Source of the DNA: JAFGXT01 sp963677165
GTDB taxonomy: Bacteria > Verrucomicrobiota > Lentisphaeria > Victivallales > SZUA-371
Direction of reading: 5' to 3'
DNA length: 64,000 nucleotides
Assembly: GCA_963677165.2 (NCBI GenBank)
Contig: CAXXSX010000002.1
Location: forward strand, 5,394,001-5,458,000
The position numbers and the translations under genes were made by a program. Positions 18,544 through 26,448 of this stretch are shown in pieces. The notes under the pieces are model-generated. The model saw only the letters and a list, made by a program, of their open reading frames with translations, had not been told where the DNA came from and searched no databases. How positions within the stretch are numbered: position 1 is the first letter of the stretch; each line of letters opens with the position of its first letter.

Positions 18544-19048
18544 TCTCACTTTCCCTCAGTCATTCAGCCCATCCCCCCGACACCATATAACATTATTGTG
18601 CATGCAACTGAAATTATAATTGGAAATTTTTGTCAAACAAACCGATACCAATATCACAACTTAATCTAATTACATTTTTGACACACCAAATCATTACATT
18701 ATTGAAATAAACATATCATAGCCAATACAATACAATTTTAAACTCAAAAATATCTTATATTCCCACACAAACCACAAAGTTTCCAAAACATAAATTCCAT
18801 TTTTGTCATCACGATTCCACGATAATATACAAATTTGAAATACAAAAATAATAATTTCATTTTTGATATATTTATTACATTCTAATAACAAGACATTTAC
18901 AAATTCGTAACAACTATTGGCATAGTACCTGCAACTATACTTCGGAAATAATTTTAATGTCTCCGATTATTTATTGACATATCCATGTCGGGACTAAAAT
19001 TACACGACACACGACAATGACAACAGGGAAAAACAGGAGAAAAAGAAG
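18544..19048. other. AT-rich intergenic region upstream of amtB
   Basis: The 505 bases hold no supportable ORF. The only clear element is the sigma-54 promoter match at 18918-18933. Any NtrC-type enhancer sites would have to lie here, but I cannot identify one with confidence. Confidence 0.5.
18918..18933 (+). promoter_or_regulatory. Sigma-54 (RpoN) -24/-12 promoter for amtB-PII
   Basis: The sequence tggcatagtacctgca matches the consensus TGGCAC-N5-TTGCA with the invariant GG and GC at exactly the required spacing (10 bases between them). It lies 116 bp upstream of the amtB start. AmtB-PII operons are classic NtrC/RpoN targets induced by nitrogen limitation, so sequence and context agree. 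Confidence 0.75.
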
Positions 19049-20416
19049 TTGGAAACAGAGAGTTTTCAAAAATGCAGGGCATTATTTAATAATGCAGCCG
19101 TAAAACGAACCGGAAAACTATTAACCCTTGCCTCGGTCTTACTTACCGGCTGTTCACTGGCCGCGCAAACCTCTACCGTCGCAAGCTCGAGCTTAATGGA
19201 AAAGATTTCCCAAACCACCAATGCCGAAGATACACTGTTCTTTTTCATTGGTGCGGTAATGGTATTCAGTATGCATGCAGGCTTTGCGTTCCTTGAATTG
19301 GGAACTGTACGCAAAAAAAACCAGGTAAATGCTCTGCAGAAAATATTCACAGACTGGGGAATCAGTACAATTGTATATTTCCTGATCGGTTATCCGATCG
19401 CCCACGGCGTCAGCTTTATGGTCAGCGCCGATACCTTATATAACAATAACGGACTGGAATTGATCAAATTTTTCTTTTATTTGACCTTTGCGGCCTGCAT
19501 TCCGGCTATTATCAGCGGCGGCATCGCGGAACGCGCCAAATTCTGGCCCATCGTTCTTGCCAACGCCATCCTTGCCGGGGTAGCCTATCCGCTGTTTGAA
19601 GGAGTCGCATGGTTCGACTACGCATATACCCCGGACGGCACAGCAATCGGTCTGCAGAAATTCTGTGAAACTTATCTTGGCGGACAGTTCACCGACTTTG
19701 CCGGTTCCGTAGTAGTACATTCCCTTGGCGGCTGGCTGGCCCTTCCCGCGATTCTCCTGCTCGGACCACGAACCAAACGTTATACACACGGCAGCCCGGC
19801 AATCTCGAACATTCCGATTCTCGCACTGGGCAGCTGGATTCTCAGCGTAGGCTGGTTCGGCTTCAACGTCGTCAGTGCCGCAAGATTCACTGACGCCTCC
19901 GGATTGGTTGCGGTTAACAGTTTAATGGCAATGGTAGGCGGTCTGCTTGCCAGCCAGTTAGTTTCGCGCAATGACGCCGGATTCACTCACAATGGAGCCC
20001 TTGCCGGTCTAATCGCCATCTGCGCAGGCAGCGCGGTTGTTCACCCACTGGCGGCTTTTGCGATCGGTGCAATCGGAGGACTAATCTTCTACTTCATGTT
20101 TACAGTTGAAACCGAAAGATTTAAAATCGACGATGTTCTAGGCGTATGGCCGCTGCACGGACTGGTTGGAAGCTGGGGCGGACTTGCCGCCGGTATCTTC
20201 GGCAGTGTTAGCTTGTTCGGAGCTCGCGCAAACGTCAGCTTCATGGCTCAACTGGTTGTCACCCTGCTGGCAATTGTATTTGCACTGACTGTTGGTTTTA
20301 TTGTATTTGGAGCAGTCAAACTCATCTTCGGAATTCGTCTTGACGAACACCAGGAATTTATCGGTGCGGACCGTTCAATTCACAATATTGAAGCATATCC
20401 GGAAGAAGCAATATAG
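19049..20416 (+). CDS. amtB: Ammonium transporter AmtB
   Basis: This is an 11-TM ammonium channel of the Amt/Rh family that moves NH4+/NH3 across the inner membrane. Key blocks are FLIGAVMVFSMHAGFAF-like helix 1, DFAGSVVVHSLGGW (the conserved Asp and first pore His) and WPLHGLVGSWGGL (the second pore His). The TTG start at 19049 is backed by an AGGAGA box 8 bp upstream and gives 455 residues with a leading signal peptide (LLTLASVLLTGCSLAAQ), as in several Amt proteins. It is co-oriented with the PII gene 102 bp downstream and preceded by a sigma-54 promoter. Confidence 0.93.
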   Translation: METESFQKCRALFNNAAVKRTGKLLTLASVLLTGCSLAAQTSTVASSSLMEKISQTTNAEDTLFFFIGAVMVFSMHAGFAFLELGTVRKKNQVNALQKIFTDWGISTIVYFLIGYPIAHGVSFMVSADTLYNNNGLELIKFFFYLTFAACIPAIISGGIAERAKFWPIVLANAILAGVAYPLFEGVAWFDYAYTPDGTAIGLQKFCETYLGGQFTDFAGSVVVHSLGGWLALPAILLLGPRTKRYTHGSPAISNIPILALGSWILSVGWFGFNVVSAARFTDASGLVAVNSLMAMVGGLLASQLVSRNDAGFTHNGALAGLIAICAGSAVVHPLAAFAIGAIGGLIFYFMFTVETERFKIDDVLGVWPLHGLVGSWGGLAAGIFGSVSLFGARANVSFMAQLVVTLLAIVFALTVGFIVFGAVKLIFGIRLDEHQEFIGADRSIHNIEAYPEEAI

Positions 20417-20485
20417 TCCGTACGACGGACGGCATTAATGCCGTCCTGCGGACGGTTGCTCCAGGCTTCGCCGTCGCAATAAATT
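20417..20485. repeat. Cluster of short palindromes between amtB and the PII gene
   Basis: Three palindromes follow one another: gtccgtacgacggac (6-bp stem, 3-nt loop), the perfect 18-bp palindrome gacggcattaatgccgtc, and cgtcctgcggacg. The core tccgtacgacgga recurs at 10686-10698. This resembles a REP-like element, and as RNA it would fold between the two cistrons and could adjust relative expression or stability. Confidence 0.55.
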
Positions 20486-20518
20486 TAAGAATTAAGAATA
20501 AATTTTCAGGAATTAAAT

Positions 20519-20860
20519 ATGAAAAAGATCGAAGCAGTAATCCAGCCCGACGCGCTGGAACGGGTCAAAGAAGCGCTTTATGACGCGGAAATACATAAAA
20601 TGACCGTTCACAAGGTTCGCGGCTGCGGCCAGCAGCGCGGCTATACCGAATCCTACCGGGGCAAGGTATTCAAAGTCAATCTGCTGGAAAAAGTTAAAAT
20701 AGAAATCGCGGTCAATGATGAATACGTTGACGAGTGCATTGATGCGATCGTGAAAGGCGCCAGAACCGGCAATATCGGCGACGGCAAAATATTTGTTACC
20801 GAACTGCAGCGCTGTGTCCGCATCCGAACCGGAGAAACCGGAAACGACGCAATCGGCTAA
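20519..20860 (+). CDS. glnK: P-II family nitrogen regulatory protein (GlnB/GlnK type)
   Basis: A 113-residue trimeric signal protein that binds ATP/ADP and 2-oxoglutarate and controls AmtB by plugging the channel. The T-loop reads GYTESYRG and keeps the tyrosine that is uridylylated in proteobacteria (Tyr51 equivalent). The B-loop is ARTGNIGDGKIFV and the C-loop is RIRTGE, all as expected. Linkage to amtB is the GlnK arrangement; the symbol is assigned on that context because GlnB and GlnK cannot be separated by sequence alone. It is followed by a strong terminator. Confidence 0.92.
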   Translation: MKKIEAVIQPDALERVKEALYDAEIHKMTVHKVRGCGQQRGYTESYRGKVFKVNLLEKVKIEIAVNDEYVDECIDAIVKGARTGNIGDGKIFVTELQRCVRIRTGETGNDAIG

Positions 20861-20893
20861 GCCGCAGTCAACATACAATCCCCTCCCCCCATT

Positions 20894-20922
20894 ATCCCGT
20901 CCACTTTCCGGACGGGATTTTT
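20894..20922 (+). terminator. Rho-independent terminator of amtB-PII operon
   Basis: Perfect 9-bp arms atcccgtcc (20894-20902) and ggacgggat (20910-20918), a 7-nt loop and a T run (20918-20922) follow the PII stop codon by 33 bp. Confidence 0.9.
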
Positions 20923-21002
20923 AGCACAAAAGGCAGAGGGTCAAACCTACACATTTTTACATTTTTACTTCTATTTCTATACCAACACATCACAACTGCC
21001 TT

Positions 21003-21251
21003 TTCTACTCGGATACGGATAAGCTACTGAAGATTCTTGGTTGCCCATCCTACGATAAATTTTTATCTTGGAACAAGAAGACGCTGACGACTAAAGTAAG
21101 TTGTAATTTACAGGAACGTGAGGCATATTGGAGTAAGGCGTTTGCAGTTGGATGCGAGGAATGGCTCAGCCACAACCTCGAAAGCATGAAAAGAATGCGG
21201 ATTTACGATACGGGGAGCATAAAATACCTTAGCGGCAAAAAATGGCACTAA
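21003..21251 (+). pseudogene. C-terminal remnant of a probable Y1/REP-associated transposase
   Basis: One frame without a credible start reads through FYSDTDKLLKILG, KFLSWNKKTLTTKVS, REAYWSKAFAVGCEEWL and MKRMRIYDTGSIKYL to a stop at 21251. This pattern resembles the tail found in IS200-like (Y1_Tnp) transposases of PVC bacteria, recognised from memory only. The catalytic HUH part is absent, so the copy is dead. It lies near two identical hairpin repeats (21825 and 22996) of the kind such transposases mobilise. Confidence 0.5.
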
Positions 21252-21350
21252 AAAATCGTTTTAACGAGGAGTTTTTGAGGAGGAAATGCATGTAATCTAG
21301 CACGAAAAGGCAATATTATACGCCCCCCAATATTAATGAGGAATTATTGT

Positions 21351-21865
21351 ATGTCCCAAAAACATATTATTTATGGTGTTGTAGGGATTTTTGTCGTTTC
21401 CCTTGCCGTCTTGCCAATGCTTATATGCGAACAAGAAAGAAGTAATCCTCATTATTCTCAAGCAAGGATTATGATTAATCAATTGAAAATTGCTGATGCA
21501 ATGTATAAAGTTGATTACAGAGAGCCTGCTTCAAGTTTAATAAATCTTCTGCCTAGTTATTTGGATTTGCAATCTATTATGATAAAGGAAGATACAAAAA
21601 AATCTTCATTTTTATTCCTCTTAATATGAAGTCTCATGTAGAAGCGTGGAAAATATTACCGATCAATTTAATTATTGAATATGAACACTCCCCAAATGGA
21701 ACTATATTTGTTGTGTATAATCCCAAAGATAATTATCAGTGGATGCTATTAGCAACAGGAGAGATTAAGGGAAAAAGAATTCTGAGTTCAGAAGCTGATT
21801 GGCAACTTGGGGGCAATTTGCTTAATAGTGGTGCCGTGCACAATGCCATTAACTTAAGAGAATAG
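21351..21865 (+). pseudogene. Small exported protein gene split by a -1 frame change
   Basis: The first frame (start ATG 21351 or ATG 21336) encodes an N-terminal hydrophobic segment (IIYGVVGIFVVSLAVLPML) and stops at 21629. A second frame is open from before 21602 to 21865 and continues naturally as KIFIFIPLNMKSHVEAW. The switch point is A7 at 21596-21602, phased as A AAA AAA for -1 slippage. The two frames also overlap as ATGA, so two coupled genes are an alternative. The last 13 codons come from the 69-bp hairpin repeat, so the native C-terminus has probably been replaced. No family is recognised. Confidence 0.45.
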
Positions 21866-21893
21866 TGAATGGCATTGTGCATGGCACCAGTGT
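21825..21893. repeat. 69-bp hairpin element, copy 1
   Basis: Identical over 69 bp to 22996-23064. Internally it is a near-perfect inverted repeat: arms gtgccgtgcacaatgccatt and aatggcattgtgcatggcac (one mismatched pair) with a 17-nt spacer. It overlaps the end of the disrupted gene to its left and supplies that gene's stop codon. It is followed by further caccagtgtagtg repeats at about 21900 and 21955. Confidence 0.85.
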
Positions 21894-21969
21894 AGTGTGC
21901 ACCAGTGTAGTGGATAATGGTCATCAATAAATTAGTTGAATAAATCGATGCATGGCACCAGTGTAGTGG

Positions 21970-22155
21970 ATGAATGTAAGTATGAAAGTTTGTCCTGGTT
22001 CTAATCATAATATATCTAGTTTGGCTATTTCTCCTGAATTGTATTTGCGGTTTTTAAAGGATGCAAAAATAAAACATACATGCGGAAAGTATAAAGGGAA
22101 AGAAGTTAGATTTGAGCACATAAAAAAAGGTGTCTATAAAAATCCAATTAACTAA
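21970..22155 (+). CDS. Small hypothetical protein or protein tail
   Basis: A 61-codon frame (an alternative start lies four codons in) between the first hairpin element and the ankyrin lipoprotein gene, ending 14 bp before the latter. It is basic, contains two cysteines, and ends KYKGKEVRFEHIKKGVYKNP. I recognise no family. It could be the C-terminal remnant of a larger gene cut off by the repeat insertion. Base composition is AT-rich like the rest of the island. Confidence 0.3.
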   Translation: MNVSMKVCPGSNHNISSLAISPELYLRFLKDAKIKHTCGKYKGKEVRFEHIKKGVYKNPIN

Positions 22156-22169
22156 AAAGGTATAATAAT

Positions 22170-22961
22170 ATGAAATTAACTAATAAATTATTCTTGTTTT
22201 TTTTTGTAATAAATTATTGCTTTTTGATTGCATGTTCAGGAAAAGAGGGAAATGGAAAATTATACCAAAAGTCAATAGAAAAAAGTAAGGAGCAGTTAAA
22301 AAAGAGTCCACTTCAAAAAGCAATAGAAAATGAAGATACTATAACATTAGCACAATTCACAAATGAAGTCAATAAGAAACATGTATTTAAAGAATGGAAT
22401 TACGATAGAAAGCTTAGACAAAAAGAACTTAGAGTTCTGGATGAATTTCCACTGAATTGGGCAATTAGAAAAGAGAAAAAGAAAAGTATTATAAAACTGA
22501 TTGAACTTGGAGCAAATCCCAATGTAGAAGGTTATAATGGATGTACTCCATTATTTTTATATTCACATACAACCCCGATTGATTATAGCATTTTAGAGCT
22601 TCTGGTTAAAGATAAAAGTAATATTGACAAAATGAGTGACTGGAAAATGAATGCTCTTGGTCTTGCTGTTTTCCAAAAGAAATATAAGCTCGCCGAGACC
22701 TTATTAAATAAAGGAGCAAATCCAAACGTAGTCGTTTATTATGATGATGATAGAGTTCCTCTGCTAATGCTTGCATTAGAACAAGATGATATAAGAATGT
22801 TCAAGTTGCTCTTAAAATATGGAGCAAACATAAACTTAAAGAGTAAAGAAGGATATAACATTATGGATTGGGCATCTTATGGCTTTTATTCAAAGTATAT
22901 TTCTTTCTTGAAGAAGTGGGGAGCAAAAACCTCTGTTGAACTTGAAAAAGAAAAAAAATAA
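22170..22961 (+). CDS. Ankyrin-repeat lipoprotein
   Basis: The 263-residue product has a lipoprotein signal with lipobox LIAC (Cys near residue 22) and, after a charged linker, four or five ankyrin-like repeats. Examples are LNWAIRKEKKKSIIKLIELG-type, MNALGLAVFQKKYKLAETLLNKGANPNV and LLMLALEQDDIRMFKLLLKYGANINL. Ankyrin repeats mediate protein binding; this copy would sit on the periplasmic face of an envelope membrane. Codon use is strongly AT-biased compared with flanking core genes. Placement in a repeat-rich island and next to a fragmentary basic ORF would fit an immunity or cargo gene, but that is inference. Confidence 0.75.
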   Translation: MKLTNKLFLFFFVINYCFLIACSGKEGNGKLYQKSIEKSKEQLKKSPLQKAIENEDTITLAQFTNEVNKKHVFKEWNYDRKLRQKELRVLDEFPLNWAIRKEKKKSIIKLIELGANPNVEGYNGCTPLFLYSHTTPIDYSILELLVKDKSNIDKMSDWKMNALGLAVFQKKYKLAETLLNKGANPNVVVYYDDDRVPLLMLALEQDDIRMFKLLLKYGANINLKSKEGYNIMDWASYGFYSKYISFLKKWGAKTSVELEKEKK

Positions 22962-22995
22962 TTTACGCCCGTAGGGGGCTGAGTAATTAATTTTC

Positions 22996-23064
22996 ATAGT
23001 GGTGCCGTGCACAATGCCATTAACTTAAGAGAATAGTGAATGGCATTGTGCATGGCACCAGTGT
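22996..23064. repeat. 69-bp hairpin element, copy 2
   Basis: Identical to 21825-21893, including the internal 20-bp arms. It starts 34 bp after the ankyrin gene. It is followed by a degenerate array of ccagtgtgac units to about 23107 (at least three copies), so the element may sit inside a wider repeat cluster. Confidence 0.85.
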
Positions 23065-23432
23065 GACCCCCCAGTGTGACCAGTGTGCAGATTGGCACCA
23101 GTGTGACAAAGTATAGATTATACTTATAAAGAGTTGGTACTTAGTGAATGTTGGCGTATGGCCGCTAAACAGTGGTTGATCGTCAACGAACATATCGCTG
23201 TCACCATGAAGCGAAAAGTGTCACCATATTTTCTAACGCCTAGCATCACGGAAATAGCTTTTATAACACTGATGCCGCTCCTGAAACGATGGCGGTTTTG
23301 CCTGAGAATGTCATTTTTTATTTCTCGTGAATAGTACCTGATCACTAATTAATGATTTTCTATTTAAATAGCCAGAGACTATTATTACCAGCTCTGGACA
23401 ATTATATGTAAACATTCATTTTCTAATTCTAA
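23065..23432. other. Repeat tail and gene-free region
   Basis: After the ccagtgtgac units the sequence contains open frames on both strands (about 23124-23345) with no recognisable protein and no good ribosome-binding site; I treat them as chance. The rest is AT-rich spacer downstream of the fucosidase gene. Confidence 0.4.
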
Positions 23433-24413
23433 TTATTTAAAGTAATTTGCCGCTTGCCGCAGGAAGGTCCGGTGATATTCCGGTATCAAACCATGTTTAT
23501 CCGGGCCAATGTTCAATAACAAGTTATTATTTTCAGCTCTTGCACGGGAATACCAGTCTGCAATTGTTCTTGCCGATGGATGACAGAAGCCTGTTCTTTT
23601 TTCACTCCAGAACCAATCCGGCGTCAACGTAGTGCAATATTCCAGAGGTATTGCATCATAATCCTTGTCCGGCGTGCAAATCTGGTCCTGCCAAACAAAA
23701 TCATAATGTTCGCTTGTGCGTATATCCATTGGACCATACTTCACTTTTCCGGGACAGTCACTGCTGGAATTCATAATCACCAGACATTCAGGTTGAAGTC
23801 GATGAATATGTTCATAAATTTCTTTCCAGCCCCAGCGAGTGCCTGAGCTGTAGCCACATTCCGGGTTTTCCAGCCAAGCCGTGTCGAAAGGCCAGTCACG
23901 GGTGGGGTGGTCTTTGACCCATGCTCCGTCAAACCACATTTCCAAAATGGGACCGTAGCTGTTAAGTAGTTCCGTAAGTTGATTTTTCATGTAATCGATA
24001 TAGGCGTAATCATCGTTGTAAACTGGACAGTGATTGTCCCACAACGAATAATACAATCCCGTTTGAATTCCAACCTCTCGAAAAGATTCAACAAAGAGAG
24101 CGATCACATCCTGTTGACCGGGTGAATTGGCGACGGAATAGTCACTGTACTGGGTCGGCCATAAGCAGAATCCGTCGTGATGCTTGGCGGTAAGAACTCC
24201 ATATTTCATTCCTGCTTCAGCAGCAACTTCTGCCCATTGTCTTGGGTTTAATTTATCCGGAGCAAAATCTTTGGCTGGAAATTGCCCATCTCCCCAGGCA
24301 CTTCCGCTAAATGTATTAACCCCAAAATGGATAAACATTCCATAGCCAAGCTTCTGCCATGCCTTTTGCGCTTCATTTAGTTGGACTGCTGAAAATTTTT
24401 CTTCTTTACTCAT
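23433..24413 (-). CDS. Alpha-L-fucosidase, GH29
   Basis: The 326-residue protein is essentially the GH29 (beta/alpha)8 catalytic domain alone. Motifs are MFIHFGVNTFSG near the N-terminus, MKYGVLTAKHHDGFCLWPT, and EMWFDGAW with the nucleophile Asp. Many GH29 enzymes have an extra C-terminal beta domain, which is absent here. It hydrolyses terminal alpha-L-fucosyl residues. There is no signal peptide, so action is probably cytoplasmic on imported glycans. It overlaps the upstream DUF5054 gene by 4 bp (ATGA), indicating translational coupling as the last gene of the carbohydrate locus. Confidence 0.87.
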   Translation of the reverse strand: MSKEEKFSAVQLNEAQKAWQKLGYGMFIHFGVNTFSGSAWGDGQFPAKDFAPDKLNPRQWAEVAAEAGMKYGVLTAKHHDGFCLWPTQYSDYSVANSPGQQDVIALFVESFREVGIQTGLYYSLWDNHCPVYNDDYAYIDYMKNQLTELLNSYGPILEMWFDGAWVKDHPTRDWPFDTAWLENPECGYSSGTRWGWKEIYEHIHRLQPECLVIMNSSSDCPGKVKYGPMDIRTSEHYDFVWQDQICTPDKDYDAIPLEYCTTLTPDWFWSEKRTGFCHPSARTIADWYSRARAENNNLLLNIGPDKHGLIPEYHRTFLRQAANYFK

Positions 24414-26380
24414 ATATATTGTTCCTTATCAAAAGTTTCACTACGACCCATAGTGGTATCTTCGTTAAATTGCAGTTGAAAACGAAATGCCATGTCATCC
24501 CCGAACCACATGGGAAAATTGGTTCCCCAGAAATTGTTATAAAGGTTAATGCTGATCCCCTCAGACAACTTCGGTAACTCATTGGAAAAATCACCAATTT
24601 GCCTGCGTCCTGGAGCAAGCAAGGGGGCATCCAGTGTGGAAAGAGTCAGAAAATGATTGGAATTTCCCCACGAAACGGATTCATCTATCGCATGCAAAGC
24701 ATGCCCTCCGGCAGGAATGGCATCTCGAGCTTCAATCATTTCTCCTAGTTTTGCAAATCTGCAGAAATCAACATGGATTGCCGAATGAAACCCGAGCCAC
24801 ACCGCATGAGGTTGCCGGTCGGGAGACTTTCCAAACCACTGTAACCGAGCATGAATTTCCGGGGTGTGATCAGGAAGTTCCAGTTCCAGGCTTATTTGGT
24901 CAAATCCTCCCGGGCCACGCAAGGGTAAGATGTTGGTTATAGTAATATACCAAGATCCATCGCGATATTCGCCTCCACATTGACAAGGAAAACCTTCGAG
25001 CATTTGCCGGGGATATTTATCTGACATTCCCGGTTTCCCAAAATCAGCCAAAGCCCATCCCTCATTGCTCCTGAGGTAGCTTTTCATGAAGTGTTCCATG
25101 TCGAACGCATCGAAACTTTCCAACACAAACAGAAATAAGGGGTGTTCAGTAGAGGCGAATCTACATTCGGAGTGAAGAGGCCTGAGTTCTGTAATACAGC
25201 CGCGTTTGGGATCAATCTCCAATTGAAAATGGGCTGTTTTAAATTGATTGACTCCATGGGGAGACGCTAATACCGGGGATGCATCAAGCGCTTGGAGTCG
25301 CTGCTTTGCTTTTTCCGCAAGACCTGTCGGCAGAGATTCTATTGCGGAGGATAGGTAGTTGCGTTGTTCCTGCCAAGAAGCGGTGAATCTCTGCGCTTCA
25401 TGAGTGTTGAGGATAGACTTCATTTCTTCAGCGCTCCATGCGATGCGGTTGAAAAAATGAGTTTTTTCATCAAACCCCCAGGTATGTTCCGTAATTTGCA
25501 GAAGATTACGGTTGAATTGCTCCTGATCATTCAACTCTTCCTCTATGTAAAATCGACACAGTTCTCTAAACTGGGCAACTTTCTGCGGATCACTGCCAAC
25601 GCCGTGAATCCAGCTATCGCCGATTTCGCCTGTAATTAGAGGAAGATGTTTGCGAATAGGAGTTAACTCTTCAGCAAGATCATTGAGGTTTGCTCCCCGG
25701 ACTTCTGCATCGGGATATGTATCTTTCAAACCTTTGATGATGTTCCGCACCATATCTGGAGTTTGTGCGCCGGTATTATCTCCTCCAACGACTACTTGAT
25801 AAGCAGTTTCCTGTCCCGGAATCACAAGCAAAGATCCATATTCAGACTGATAAATAACGATAATCTCGTTGCCACACGAATCGCGCCAGCGAAACAGCGG
25901 AGGAACCTGAGCTATTGCTGAGGCTGGATTGATTCCTATATGCAGCAGTGATACGCCTGCTTCAGAGAGAGGACGAATGATTCCCCGGGTATGGCCTGGG
26001 ACATCAGTCAGCTTTGCCGCAATAGTATGTCTTCCGAATCGTTCATCCAGCTTTTGAGAGAGAGATAGACCGTAGCGAAAAAGGGTTTCTCCGGCCAGTT
26101 CGCTGTGAACGGTAAACGGTAACGCGTGCCATGTTATATCTCCACGCTCAATCGCTTTTTCCACAATCCTTCGTTCCGAAGCATCGGAACGTTCCAGATA
26201 CAAATAAAGCAACCATGCTCCCACGGTCCAAGTGTAGCGAAAATCAATATTTCGACAATACTCAGCAGTCTTAATTGCCTGAGGAATATCGTAAGAACAA
26301 TAGCGTTCGATCACATCCGCCGCCATACCGGTAAAGCCAACATCAAGGTGTGTTTTAAAGATAATTTTGATTTGTTTCAT
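24410..26380 (-). CDS. GH38-like DUF5054 glycosidase
   Basis: The 656-residue protein begins with the GH38/57-type motif FKTHLDVGFTG, in which His/Asp would bind the catalytic metal, and continues with KLTDVPGHTRGIIRPLSEAG and TGEIGDSWIHGVGSDP. This is the DUF5054 group, related to alpha-mannosidases but of unproven substrate. There is no signal peptide. It ends 4 bp inside the GH29 gene, so the two enzymes probably act together on an imported fucose-containing glycan. The start has no strong Shine-Dalgarno sequence. Confidence 0.8.
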   Translation of the reverse strand: MKQIKIIFKTHLDVGFTGMAADVIERYCSYDIPQAIKTAEYCRNIDFRYTWTVGAWLLYLYLERSDASERRIVEKAIERGDITWHALPFTVHSELAGETLFRYGLSLSQKLDERFGRHTIAAKLTDVPGHTRGIIRPLSEAGVSLLHIGINPASAIAQVPPLFRWRDSCGNEIIVIYQSEYGSLLVIPGQETAYQVVVGGDNTGAQTPDMVRNIIKGLKDTYPDAEVRGANLNDLAEELTPIRKHLPLITGEIGDSWIHGVGSDPQKVAQFRELCRFYIEEELNDQEQFNRNLLQITEHTWGFDEKTHFFNRIAWSAEEMKSILNTHEAQRFTASWQEQRNYLSSAIESLPTGLAEKAKQRLQALDASPVLASPHGVNQFKTAHFQLEIDPKRGCITELRPLHSECRFASTEHPLFLFVLESFDAFDMEHFMKSYLRSNEGWALADFGKPGMSDKYPRQMLEGFPCQCGGEYRDGSWYITITNILPLRGPGGFDQISLELELPDHTPEIHARLQWFGKSPDRQPHAVWLGFHSAIHVDFCRFAKLGEMIEARDAIPAGGHALHAIDESVSWGNSNHFLTLSTLDAPLLAPGRRQIGDFSNELPKLSEGISINLYNNFWGTNFPMWFGDDMAFRFQLQFNEDTTMGRSETFDKEQYI

Positions 26381-26448
26381 TGTATTGATTAAATTTTATT
26401 TGTAATGAAAGATATTTCCCAATCAAGTTTATAAATGTGGTTCCGGCT

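Noticed and set aside
22996..23107. CRISPR-like array (repeated ccagtgtgac units)
   Set aside because: Units are short, unevenly spaced and without unique spacers, and no cas gene is present; better read as decayed hairpin repeats.
23124..23345. Overlapping short frames on both strands downstream of the second hairpin
   Set aside because: Neither has an RBS or a recognisable sequence, and the area is repeat-derived.
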